NCBI GenBank assembly: GCA_003140215.1
Contig: PLJL01000004.1
Coordinates: 1 to 64,000 of the forward strand
From: Vulcanimicrobiota bacterium
Lineage (GTDB): Bacteria > Vulcanimicrobiota > Vulcanimicrobiia > Vulcanimicrobiales > Vulcanimicrobiaceae
Direction: 5' to 3'
DNA length: 64,000 bases
Shown here: positions 54,164-62,743 of the stretch, piece after piece
Numbering within the stretch: position 1 is the stretch's first letter
How the letters are laid out: each line of letters opens with the position of its first letter
The notes under the pieces: generated by a model
Database searches by the model: none
Told to the model about the DNA's origin: nothing
What the model saw: the letters and a program-made list of their open reading frames with translations, nothing else
Translations under genes and position numbers: made by a program

Positions 54164-55564
54164 GTGAAGCGTCGACCGCTGGTCTTTATTGCCATGCCCT
54201 TCGGCGTAAAGTTTGCCAGTGACGTCGCCGACAAGGTCGACTTCGATCGAATCTACGAACTTGCGCTTAAGCCGGCGCTCGCCGCTTTCGACGTCGATTA
54301 CGTACGCGCCGATGAAGAGCCAGCGGGCGGTATTATTCATGCGAAGATGTTTGAACGTTTGCTCTTTGCGGATCTCGCAATTGTGGACGTCACACTCGAT
54401 AACGCGAACGTATTCTATGAGCTTGGCATTCGACACTGCGCACGCCGACGCGCGACGATAATTATCCGAGCGGAAGGCGGTCAGATACCGTTCGATATTG
54501 CAATGACGCGTATCGTACCGTATAAACTCACACGTGGCGTATTAACGGATGAAGAGGCAACTCGACTCCGAGATGAACTCGCCCGGCGTATCAACTATTG
54601 CTTTGGCGAGATGGAGCAGCTCGACGGAAAGGATAGTCCGCTGTTTCAGCTCATGGACGGTTTTTCCGGCGTGAATACTGCGACTAGACTCGACGACTCG
54701 ATGCACGAGCGTTTAAGGTCCGGCGAGAACATTCGCGCAAGAATTGCAGGGATCGCAGATCGACTGATCGATCCCAGCGCACTCGACGAGCTCGATGCGG
54801 TAGCGTCGGAGCTCGACACGGCCTCGCCCGAAAGTCTCGATGTGTTAATGGCGCTGCTTGACGCGTATCAAAGGCAGCAGGGATTTAGCAGGATCATCAT
54901 GCTTGTCGAACGGTTGCCTTCCGAGCTTCGTGTTCGCCCCAGCGTGCAAGGGCGATACGTTCTTGCCGTATGCAGATCCGAGTCGGCGGAGCTTGCAGAA
55001 CTTGCACTGTCCGAAATGGAAAGCACGGTCGATCGGTCGATAGCGACCGCGGAAGAATGTGCGCGAGTGTTCAGCGCATACCAGCGGCTGCTCGACCATC
55101 CCGTTCGCTCCTCATACGCGGACGGGATGGCGAAGCTGGATATTCGCCGGTTATCGGACCGAGCCATTCGCTGGGGGCGGCGCGCCTTCGAGCTGGACCC
55201 GCACGATTACTACACTGGTCTGAATCTGGCCGAAAGGCTCTTAAAGCATGGAACCGCAGAAGCGTATCGCGAAGGTAAAGCTGTCGCCGGAGCAACGCTG
55301 TATGCCCTGTTAAGGTTGGAGCGCATTGAGACGGCTGTCGCCTGGAATCAAGACTATTGGTATCAAGCGACGCTCCTACAGCTAAACGTTATGTTGGAAA
55401 ACTGGACCTTCGTTGACGACCTAGTCGACCGCATTCGTAGTCTTAAGGAAACAGTATCGTGGGAGCTCGAAGCTACGCGCCTAAATATCGCTGAAATGCG
55501 GGACTTGCTGGACACGCCGGAGGGTCGCGCCCGCGCTGGAATTGTCATTGACAAGCTGTTCTAG
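54164..55564 (+). CDS. DUF4071-like protein: TIR/deoxyribosyltransferase-like domain plus TPR-like array, ASK1-related
   Basis: 466 residues from GTG 54164. N-terminal domain (about 5-125): VFIAMPFG, YVRADEEPAGGIIHAKMFERLLFADLAIVDVT and NANVFYELGIRHC (Glu86), then IPFDIAMTRIVPY. This is the pattern of TIR/nucleoside-deoxyribosyltransferase-like sensor domains found in bacterial conflict proteins. The C-terminal ~280 residues are helical repeats (LVERLPSELRVRPSVQ; WGRRAFELDPHDYYTGLNLAERLL). The same domain pair and order occurs in animal ASK1/MAP3K5 (TRAF-binding region). Lower GC than its surroundings, with TTA codons, and next to hicAB, so horizontally acquired. Enzymatic activity is untested; NAD+ or nucleotide cleavage is the natural guess. 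Confidence 0.8.
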   Translation: MKRRPLVFIAMPFGVKFASDVADKVDFDRIYELALKPALAAFDVDYVRADEEPAGGIIHAKMFERLLFADLAIVDVTLDNANVFYELGIRHCARRRATIIIRAEGGQIPFDIAMTRIVPYKLTRGVLTDEEATRLRDELARRINYCFGEMEQLDGKDSPLFQLMDGFSGVNTATRLDDSMHERLRSGENIRARIAGIADRLIDPSALDELDAVASELDTASPESLDVLMALLDAYQRQQGFSRIIMLVERLPSELRVRPSVQGRYVLAVCRSESAELAELALSEMESTVDRSIATAEECARVFSAYQRLLDHPVRSSYADGMAKLDIRRLSDRAIRWGRRAFELDPHDYYTGLNLAERLLKHGTAEAYREGKAVAGATLYALLRLERIETAVAWNQDYWYQATLLQLNVMLENWTFVDDLVDRIRSLKETVSWELEATRLNIAEMRDLLDTPEGRARAGIVIDKLF

Positions 55565-55634
55565 CGGCGACCTTCGCGGTCTCTGCGCTGATACATTCGG
55601 CTATCCTCAGTCTCCGCAGTCGGGTCCGTTACCG

Positions 55635-56726
55635 TCAGTCGCCGGGGACGACCCGGCAGGCTTCGACCGGGAGGTCGAGGTGCACCGTGCTGCCGACGCT
55701 GCGGTCTTCGGACGGCGGCGTCGACACGCGCACCTGCGTGGTCCCCAAGTCAATGAGGTAGTCGCGGGCGTCGCCGAGGTACGTCTGCCGCAGCACGACT
55801 CCCGCCAGGCGATTGTGCCCGTTCTCCTGGTATCCGACGGCGTCGTCGCCGGCGGCGGCGAAGCCCATCGAGTGCGGGCGAATGCACAGCGTGACCGGGC
55901 CGCGCTGCGCCGCGTCGAAGTCGTCGCGCACGCGCAGCCGTGCGCCGCAGCACTCGACGACGTGCGGCTCGATCAGCGTCGCGGGGAGCGTGTTGGTGCC
56001 GCCGACGAACGTCGCGACGAACGCGGTTGCCGGTTGCTCGTAGATCTCGTGCGCGGTGCCGACCTGAGCGATCTTGCCGCCGCGCATGAGCGCGATGCGG
56101 TCGGCGGTGACCATCGCCTCGGTCTGATCGTGCGTCACGTAGACCATGGTGATCCCGGTGGCGTCGTGGATGCGCCGGATCTCGAAGCGCATCTCCTCGC
56201 GCAGGTTCGCGTCGAGGTTGGAAAGCGGCTCGTCGAGGAGTAATGTCTCGGGTTTGACCACGACGGCGCGCGCGAGCGCGACCCGCTGCTGCTGGCCGCC
56301 CGACAACTCCGACGGATAGCGGGCGGCCAGGTCGGTCATGCGAACGCTGCGCAACACCTCGCGCGTGCGGTCCTCGATCTCCGAGCGCGAGAGCTTCATC
56401 ACCCGCAAGCCGTAGGCGACGTTCTCGAAGACCGTCTTGTGCGGCCAGACCGCGTAGCTCTGGAAGATCAGCGACATGCGCCGGTGCTCGGGAGGCACGA
56501 CGTGCCGGGGCGACGAGACGACGCGGTCGCCCACCGCGATCGTCCCGGCATCTGGCTTGAGGAAGCCGGCCAGCAGCTGCAGCGTCGTCGTCTTGCCGCA
56601 GCCCGAGGGCCCGACCAGCGCCATCACTTCACCGTCGGCGATCGCCAGGTCGATGGCGTCGACGGCGCGCGCCCCTTGCTTGCCGGCGTACGACTTGGAG
56701 AGTCCGGCGATATCGATGCGTGCCAT
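55635..56726 (-). CDS. ABC transporter ATP-binding protein, iron(III)/spermidine type
   Basis: 363 residues. Walker A GPSGCGKTT, Q-loop, signature LSGGQQQRVALARA, Walker B LLLDEPLSNLD and H-loop VYVTHDQTEAMV are all intact; the C-terminal TOBE-like domain (about 240-363) is typical of FbpC/PotA ATPases. It energises uptake with the permease encoded immediately upstream (1-nt overlap) and the binding protein beyond. Substrate could be ferric iron, a small organic acid or an aminophosphonate; it cannot be told from this subunit. Confidence 0.95.
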   Translation of the reverse strand: MARIDIAGLSKSYAGKQGARAVDAIDLAIADGEVMALVGPSGCGKTTTLQLLAGFLKPDAGTIAVGDRVVSSPRHVVPPEHRRMSLIFQSYAVWPHKTVFENVAYGLRVMKLSRSEIEDRTREVLRSVRMTDLAARYPSELSGGQQQRVALARAVVVKPETLLLDEPLSNLDANLREEMRFEIRRIHDATGITMVYVTHDQTEAMVTADRIALMRGGKIAQVGTAHEIYEQPATAFVATFVGGTNTLPATLIEPHVVECCGARLRVRDDFDAAQRGPVTLCIRPHSMGFAAAGDDAVGYQENGHNRLAGVVLRQTYLGDARDYLIDLGTTQVRVSTPPSEDRSVGSTVHLDLPVEACRVVPGD

Positions 56727-58438
56727 CAGGAACTCGTTTTCTCCATGAAGTCGCGTCCCAGGAAACGGTACGCCACCGAGACGATAACCAGCGTGATCGC
56801 CAAGATGATGATCGCGAGCGTCGAGACGCCCTCGTAGTTGCCGGCGTCGGTGAAGTCGAAGATTTGCGTCGTCATCGTCGCCGTGCGCGGAGTGAACAGA
56901 AAGATCGCCGAGCTCAGCTCGCGGATCGCCGGGATGAAGACGAGCAGCCAGCTGGCGAGCAAGCCACGGCGCAGCAGCGGCGCGGTGATCGTGCGCAGCG
57001 CGCGCAGGCGGGTCGCGCCCAGCGTTCGCGCCGCATTTTCGAGGTCGACGTTGACCGCGCCGATCATCGTGTTGAGGTTGGAGTAGGCGATGGGCAGAAA
57101 CCGCGTCGTGAACGCGATGATCAAGATCGCGGCGGTGCCGTACAGGATCAGCGGCGGGTGCGAATAGGCCGCGTAGATCCCGATCGCCAGCACGATCCCC
57201 GGCACGACGAAGGGCGCCATGCAGACGATCCCCAGCGCGCTCGCGCCGGGAAAGAGCCGGCGGTTCGCGGTGTAGGCGATCAGAAAGGCGATGATCGTCG
57301 CGATGGTCGCCGCCGCGGCGCCGTACGAGAGGCTGTGAACGATCGCCAGGCGCGTCTCGCCGTTTTCGAAGAGCGCCCAGTGGTACCAGTACAGCGTCAG
57401 GTTGCCGGGGACGGGACCGGTGCTCCAGATGCGCGAAAGCGAGGTGGCCAGCAGTGCCAGATACGGCAAGAACACCGAGCACAACGGCACGATCAGCGCG
57501 ATCCCCAGCAGCGGCCAGCGCCAGGCGCCCAACGCGATGAGCCGGCGGCGGCCGCCTTTCCCGCCCACGGTGGTGAACTTGCGGCGCCCCAAGATGCGCC
57601 GCTGCAGCAGCAGCAGCCCCAGCGTCACGGCGATCAGCGGCATCGCGTACGCGGCGGCCAGCTCGGTGCGCACCGGGAACTGAAAGAACAAGTAGAGCTG
57701 CGTCGTGACGACCTGCGTGCGCGCCGGGATGAGCAGGAATGCCGGCGTGCCGAACTCGGCGAGCGCTTCGAGGAACGACATGATGAAGCCGGCGACGATC
57801 GCCGGCATGACCAGCGGCAGCGTGATCGAGCGCATCGTACGCCAGGCCGAGGCGCCCAACGTCGACGACGCATCTTCGAGCTCCACGGCGAGCAGCTCGA
57901 GGCCGCCGGCAACGAACGTGAACGTGTACGGAACGTTGTAGAGCGCCATCACGAAGATCGCGCCGCCGAGCGAGAAGATGTTGAGCGGGCCGTGGTCGGC
58001 GTGGGTGAACGACGCGATGGCGCGGTTGATCCAACCGCTGTTGGGAGCGGCGAGCAGAATCCAGGCCTCGGCGCCGATGAACGATGGCGTGACGAACGCC
58101 GCGGTGATGAGCGCGCGAAACCCCTTGCGCCCCGGCATGTCGGTGCGCGCGATCAGCCAGGCCAGCGGCGTCCCGATGAGCGCGGCGATGCTCGCCACGC
58201 ACGCCGCCAGCACGAACGAATTGAAAATCGGTCGCAAGTAGATCGAGGTCGTGAACGCGGTGACGTAGTTGCCCAGCGTGAGGCCGCCGGCGTCGGCCCG
58301 TTGCACGCTGATGAGCAGCAGCCAGCCCAGCGGCACGATGACCAGAATCGCCAGCACCGCGACCGCTCCGATGAAAAAGATCGGGCCGACGTCGAACCCC
58401 CGGCGTTCCGCGCGGCGCGGCGCGGCCTCGGCTACCAT
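56726..58438 (-). CDS. ABC transporter permease, fused FbpB-type
   Basis: 570 residues with about twelve helices in two homologous halves, each with an EAA loop (EDASSTLGASAWRTMRSITLP and ENAARTLGATRLRALRTITAP). This fused two-domain layout is characteristic of FbpB/ThiP-type permeases. It lies between the solute-binding protein (12 bp) and the ATPase in one operon. Confidence 0.95.
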   Translation of the reverse strand: MVAEAAPRRAERRGFDVGPIFFIGAVAVLAILVIVPLGWLLLISVQRADAGGLTLGNYVTAFTTSIYLRPIFNSFVLAACVASIAALIGTPLAWLIARTDMPGRKGFRALITAAFVTPSFIGAEAWILLAAPNSGWINRAIASFTHADHGPLNIFSLGGAIFVMALYNVPYTFTFVAGGLELLAVELEDASSTLGASAWRTMRSITLPLVMPAIVAGFIMSFLEALAEFGTPAFLLIPARTQVVTTQLYLFFQFPVRTELAAAYAMPLIAVTLGLLLLQRRILGRRKFTTVGGKGGRRRLIALGAWRWPLLGIALIVPLCSVFLPYLALLATSLSRIWSTGPVPGNLTLYWYHWALFENGETRLAIVHSLSYGAAAATIATIIAFLIAYTANRRLFPGASALGIVCMAPFVVPGIVLAIGIYAAYSHPPLILYGTAAILIIAFTTRFLPIAYSNLNTMIGAVNVDLENAARTLGATRLRALRTITAPLLRRGLLASWLLVFIPAIRELSSAIFLFTPRTATMTTQIFDFTDAGNYEGVSTLAIIILAITLVIVSVAYRFLGRDFMEKTSS

Positions 58439-58450
58439 CCTAGCGGCGCA

Positions 58451-59518
58451 CTAGACGTTGAAGGTCTCGCGCCACTTGGCGATGACTTCGGGGATCCCGT
58501 TGAGCAGCCGCTCGATCTTGACGTGATAGGTCTTCATCCGGTCGATGCGGATCCCGGTCGTCGAAGGAACGTCGAGACGCAACGGCAGGTTGAACGTTGA
58601 TGCCGCCGTCATCGAGTACTCGTGCGAGTAGTAGAAGTTCATGAACAAGCGCGCGGCGTTCGGGTGTGGCGCCTCTTTCAACACGGTGACCGGCGCGGTG
58701 ACGAGGATCGTGTCGTCCTCGGGGAACGCGACCGCGATCGCGTTGCCGCCCGCCTTGCGCTCGAGCGCGAGGCTGTCGGCGCCCGGCCCGACGACGCGCT
58801 CGCCCGAGACGATGTCGGTCGTGCAGTCGAACACTGAGCGGCCGATCTTGGGGTTGTTCTTCGCGAACGGCTTGAAGTAGTTGTCCCAGCCGTACTTGTC
58901 GGTCATCGCCACGACCCAGTTGCCGACATAGCCGCTGAAGCCGGGGTGCCCCGTCGAGAGCAGATCCTTCATCCGCGGATCGAGCAGGTCGCCCCATTTG
59001 CGCGGCGCCGGGATCTTCTTGGGGTTGTAGTTGATGCACATCAGCGCGATGTCGCCGAGCTGATAGGTATCGTCGGGGTCGAGGTGCTGGAACTCTTTGG
59101 GGATCTTGTCGATGTCGCCGGGGACGAACTGCGCCAACGCGTTCTGCTTTTTGAGGATCGTCATGTGCGCTTCGTCGGTCGACGCGAACACGTCGACTTG
59201 GTGGACGTTCGACTTGAGATCTTGCGTGAGGCGCTGAAACAACACCTGACCGGTTTGGCGCAGCAGCTCGATCTCGATCCCGGGGTATTTGGCTTTGAAC
59301 GCGCCGGCGCACTTCTCGGCGGCGCCTTGCGTGTAGTGGCCGGTCCACCACACGAGCTTGCCTTCGCGCTTCGCTGCGTCGTAGAGCTTGGAGACGTCGG
59401 CATCGGTCACTTGGTTCTTGCGCCGCGGCGTCGCCGCCAATGCCGTCACCGGCGTCCCGCCGGCGAGGCCTGCTCCCAGGGCGGCAGCGCTGCGCACGAA
59501 GGTCCCTCTGGTTGTCAT
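58451..59518 (-). CDS. ABC transporter solute-binding protein, FbpA/2-AEP-binding type
   Basis: 355 residues. The signal peptide ends about residue 29 (VTALAA). LYDAAKREGKLVWWTGHYTQGAAEKCAGAFKAKYPGIEIELLRQTGQVLFQRL is the classic opening of family-1-type ferric or organophosphonate binding proteins, and QVDVFASTDEAHMTILKK follows the family. I see no tyrosine pair clearly placed for iron. A GAGGAG ribosome site precedes the ATG. In the same operon as a YdiJ-like dehydrogenase, so an organic ligand is as likely as iron. Confidence 0.9.
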   Translation of the reverse strand: MTTRGTFVRSAAALGAGLAGGTPVTALAATPRRKNQVTDADVSKLYDAAKREGKLVWWTGHYTQGAAEKCAGAFKAKYPGIEIELLRQTGQVLFQRLTQDLKSNVHQVDVFASTDEAHMTILKKQNALAQFVPGDIDKIPKEFQHLDPDDTYQLGDIALMCINYNPKKIPAPRKWGDLLDPRMKDLLSTGHPGFSGYVGNWVVAMTDKYGWDNYFKPFAKNNPKIGRSVFDCTTDIVSGERVVGPGADSLALERKAGGNAIAVAFPEDDTILVTAPVTVLKEAPHPNAARLFMNFYYSHEYSMTAASTFNLPLRLDVPSTTGIRIDRMKTYHVKIERLLNGIPEVIAKWRETFNV

Positions 59519-59539
59519 GTCATGCTCCTCTCATCGGGT

Positions 59540-62500
59540 TTATCCCGAGCTCCGGTCAGGGTCAAGGGCCGCGGCATAGACCTCGGCGACGTGCAGCGCG
59601 CGGCGCCCGGCGCCGTGAGCGATTTGATGTTTGCAGCTCATCCCGTCGGCGACGACGAGCGTGTCGGCGCCGGCGGACCGCACGGCGGGGAGCAGAGCGT
59701 GCTCCGCCATGCGCATCGAAACCTCGTAGTGCTCCGTTTCGTAGCCGAACATTCCGGCCATTCCACAGCACGACGATTCGATCAACGTCGCCTGGAGTCT
59801 GGGGATCGCGCCGAGCGCGCGCACGACCGAGGGCATCAGACCGAAGGCTTTTTGGTGGCAGTGCCCGTGCACGACGGCGCGCCGCTCGAACGGGCGCAAC
59901 GGTGGCGACCAGCGTCCCGCCTCGAGCTCCCGAGCGACGAACTCCTCGAACAGCACGGCCTGCGACGCGAGCGTCCGAGCTGCCTCGCCGGGGACGAGCG
60001 CGAGGAACTCGTCGCGCAGCGTCAACAGGCACGACGGTTCCAATCCGACGATCGGCACCCCGCGTGCGGCGTACGGCGCCAGCGCCGCGAGGGTGCGCCG
60101 CGCCTCCGCGCGCGCTTCGTCGAGCAGCCCTGCGCCCAGGTAGGTACGTCCGCAGCACAACGGCCGTGCGCCCGCGCCGGCGAACGTCACGGCGTAGCCC
60201 GCCGCGCGCAGCACGCGTTCCGCCGCCCGCGCGACATCGGCTTCGAAATAGCGGTTGAAGGTGTCGACGAACAAGACGACCTCGCCGTTGGTCGCCGCCG
60301 GCGCCGGGGCGGGCGGGCGCTCGCGAAACGGCCGCGCGTGCCAACGCGGCAGCGGGCGCTTCGCGGTGAAGCCGGTGGCGCGCTCGAGCAGCCGCGCCGC
60401 GCCGGGGATGCGGTCGCGCAGGTTGGCCAGTCGCCGCAACGGGCCGGCGCGGTGCGCGGCGCGCGGGAGCGCGGCCACGATCCGGTCGCCCAGCGGCGTG
60501 CCGTGCTCCTTGCGGTAGCGCGCGAGAAATTCGATCTTCATCCGGGCCATGTCGACGCCGGTCGGGCACTCGCGGCGACACGCCTTGCACGACACGCACA
60601 GGTCGAGCGCGTCGTAGAGCTCGCGCGAGGTCAGGCCGGCCGGTCCGAGCTGACCGGTCAACGCGAGGCGCAGCGCGTTGGCGCGGCCGCGCGTGACGTG
60701 ATGCTCGTCGCCGGTGACGCGGTACGACGGACACATCGCGCCCGGCTCGCTCTTACGGCAGGCGCCGTTGTTGTTGCACATCTCGACGGCACCGCTAAAG
60801 GAGCCGAACTCGGACCAGTCCAGCTCCGTCTTTAGCGGCAGCGGAGCATAGCTCGGCCCGTAGCGGAACAGGCTGCGGTCGTCCATCTTCGGAGCGTCGA
60901 CGATCTTGCCCGGGTTGAGCGTGCCGTCGGGATCGAACGCGCGCTTGACGTCGCGGAACGCCTCCACGATGCGCGGCCCGAACATCGCCGCGTGGAACTC
61001 CGAGCGCACGATCCCGTCGCCGTGTTCGCCCGAATGGGCGCCGCCGTACTCGCGCACGATCGCAAACGCCTCCTCGGCGATCGCGCGCAGCTTGCCGACG
61101 TCTTCGCCGCGCTTCACGTTGAGCACCGGGCGCACGTGCAGACAGCCGACCGCCGCGTGCGCGTAGAACGTTCCCGTCGTACCGTACTTCGCGAAGATCG
61201 CGTTGAGCCGCTCGGTGTACGCGGCGAGGTGCTGCAGCGGGATCGCGCAATCCTCGATGATCGAGATCGGCTTGGAATCGCCGCGCATCGAGGTCATGAT
61301 GTTGAGCCCGGCGGCGCGGACTTCCCACATCTCGCTCTGCGCTTTGGGCTCGCTCAGCTGCACCACGCCGTCGGCGAAGCCGAGCCCCGCCATCGTGTCG
61401 TCGAGCGCGTCGAGCTTCTCGAGCAGCGGCGCCGGGTCGTCGCCGGCGAACTCGACGAGCAGCAGCGACCCCGGTTCGCCGCGGACGTATTTCGCCATGA
61501 TCGGCGCGAACGCCGCGATCTCGCGCGACAGCTCGATCATGGTGCGGTCGACCAGCTCCACGGCGACCGGGTCGAGCGCGACCAAGGCTTGGATCGAGCG
61601 CATCGCGTCGCCGAAGGTCGGGAAATGGCACACCCCGAGCACCTTGGCGCGCGGCAGCGGTTGCAGCTCGAGGTCGAGCGCGTTGAAGAAGGCCAGCGTG
61701 CCTTCCGACCCGATCAGCAGCTTGGCCATGTTGAAATCGGTGGTTCCGACAGTCTGAATCGCGTAGCCGCCGACGTGGCGCTGGAGCTTGGGGATCCGGG
61801 CGTCGATCTCGGCCGCTTCGCGCGCCGCGATGGCTCGGACTCGGGCCACGAGCTCGCCGTAGCGCTGCGGTGCGGGGTATTCGTCCGACGCAGCGACCGG
61901 ACCGAAATACGCGCGCGTCCCGTCGGCGAGCACCGCGTCGATCCCGGCCACGTTGTCGGCCATGATCCCGTAGCGGATCGAGCGCGCCCCCGAGCTGTTG
62001 TTGGCTGCCATCCCGCCCAGCGTGGCGCGGCTCGCGGTCGACGGGTCGATTGGGAAGAACAGGCCGTGGGGCCGTAGTTCGCGGTTGAGGTCGTCGAGCA
62101 CGAGGCCGGGCTCGACCCGCACGCGGCGCGCGCTGGTGTCTAGCGAGATCACGTTGCGCAGGTACTTGCTGGTGTCGACGATGAGCCCGTGGTTGACGGT
62201 CTGCCCGCACTGCGAGGTGCCGCCGCCGCGCGCCGTGACCGGGATGCCGTGCTCGCGCGCGATCGCGATCGTCGCCGCGACGTCGTCCGCCGTGCGCGGC
62301 ACGACGACGCCCAGCGGAAAGATCTGATAGATCGACGCATCGGTCGCGTACATCCCGCGCGTCAGCCGGTCGAACGCGACCTCGCCGTGGATCTCGGCGC
62401 GCAGCTTCGCCTCGATTCGCCGAGCAAGCACGGGTTCGCGCTCCGCATCGGAATGCGGCGCCGTTACAGACGTGCTCACGCGGAAAGGTGGGGCAACCAA

Positions 62501-62542
62501 TCCCCATTCGGCCGCGGCGGCGTCGTCGTCGGGAAAGCGCAT
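59540..62542 (-). CDS. FAD/Fe-S 2-hydroxyacid dehydrogenase, YdiJ-like
   Basis: 1000 residues, the size of E. coli YdiJ. Order of domains: FAD-binding PCMH fold (VPRTADDVAATIAIAREHGIPVTARGGGTSQCGQ; GGMAANNSSGARSIRYG), FAD-linked oxidase C-terminal domain (ending GDGIVRSEFH...FDPDGTLNPGKIVD), a ferredoxin-like 4Fe-4S segment (CNNNGACRKSEPGAMCPSYRVTGDEHH; CVSCKACRRECPTGVDM), and two CCG cysteine-rich domains (CCGRTYLG; SSCCGMAGMFGYE). YdiJ-type proteins oxidise D-2-hydroxyglutarate or D-lactate, passing electrons to the respiratory chain. ATG 62542 is preferred. In operon with a glyoxylate aminotransferase and an ABC transporter, so glycolate or a related 2-hydroxyacid is also possible. Confidence 0.93.
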   Translation of the reverse strand: MRFPDDDAAAAEWGLVAPPFRVSTSVTAPHSDAEREPVLARRIEAKLRAEIHGEVAFDRLTRGMYATDASIYQIFPLGVVVPRTADDVAATIAIAREHGIPVTARGGGTSQCGQTVNHGLIVDTSKYLRNVISLDTSARRVRVEPGLVLDDLNRELRPHGLFFPIDPSTASRATLGGMAANNSSGARSIRYGIMADNVAGIDAVLADGTRAYFGPVAASDEYPAPQRYGELVARVRAIAAREAAEIDARIPKLQRHVGGYAIQTVGTTDFNMAKLLIGSEGTLAFFNALDLELQPLPRAKVLGVCHFPTFGDAMRSIQALVALDPVAVELVDRTMIELSREIAAFAPIMAKYVRGEPGSLLLVEFAGDDPAPLLEKLDALDDTMAGLGFADGVVQLSEPKAQSEMWEVRAAGLNIMTSMRGDSKPISIIEDCAIPLQHLAAYTERLNAIFAKYGTTGTFYAHAAVGCLHVRPVLNVKRGEDVGKLRAIAEEAFAIVREYGGAHSGEHGDGIVRSEFHAAMFGPRIVEAFRDVKRAFDPDGTLNPGKIVDAPKMDDRSLFRYGPSYAPLPLKTELDWSEFGSFSGAVEMCNNNGACRKSEPGAMCPSYRVTGDEHHVTRGRANALRLALTGQLGPAGLTSRELYDALDLCVSCKACRRECPTGVDMARMKIEFLARYRKEHGTPLGDRIVAALPRAAHRAGPLRRLANLRDRIPGAARLLERATGFTAKRPLPRWHARPFRERPPAPAPAATNGEVVLFVDTFNRYFEADVARAAERVLRAAGYAVTFAGAGARPLCCGRTYLGAGLLDEARAEARRTLAALAPYAARGVPIVGLEPSCLLTLRDEFLALVPGEAARTLASQAVLFEEFVARELEAGRWSPPLRPFERRAVVHGHCHQKAFGLMPSVVRALGAIPRLQATLIESSCCGMAGMFGYETEHYEVSMRMAEHALLPAVRSAGADTLVVADGMSCKHQIAHGAGRRALHVAEVYAAALDPDRSSG

Positions 62543-62565
62543 CGTGACGCCGAAGAGCCACACGC

Positions 62566-62685
62566 ATGCCGACCCTGCGCGTCGTTTTGGCAATCGCCAT
62601 GGCAACCGCCGCCGCCCTCGTCCTTCAGCGCCCCGCGTCCGCCGCGCAGACGATCGTCGCCGCGGACCCGACGCCACCCTCGTAG
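62566..62685 (+). CDS. Short exported peptide
   Basis: 39 residues: MPTLRVVLAIAMATAAALVLQ... followed by a signal-peptidase-like ASA-A site and a short mature tail AQTIVAADPTPPS. It is divergent from the dehydrogenase gene, 23 bp away. It may be a genuine secreted peptide or a decayed stub of a longer exported protein; no relatives are recognised. Confidence 0.35.
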   Translation: MPTLRVVLAIAMATAAALVLQRPASAAQTIVAADPTPPS

Positions 62686-62743
62686 CATCTCTCGCCGCAG
62701 GTCACGTTCCGAACGGTGCGCCGGCGCCGCGATCGCGCTCAAC

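Noticed and set aside
53555..55574. Target-site duplication flanking the hicAB island
   Set aside because: CTAGGCGAC and CTAGCGGCGAC differ by an indel and coincide with stop codons; not strong enough to call.
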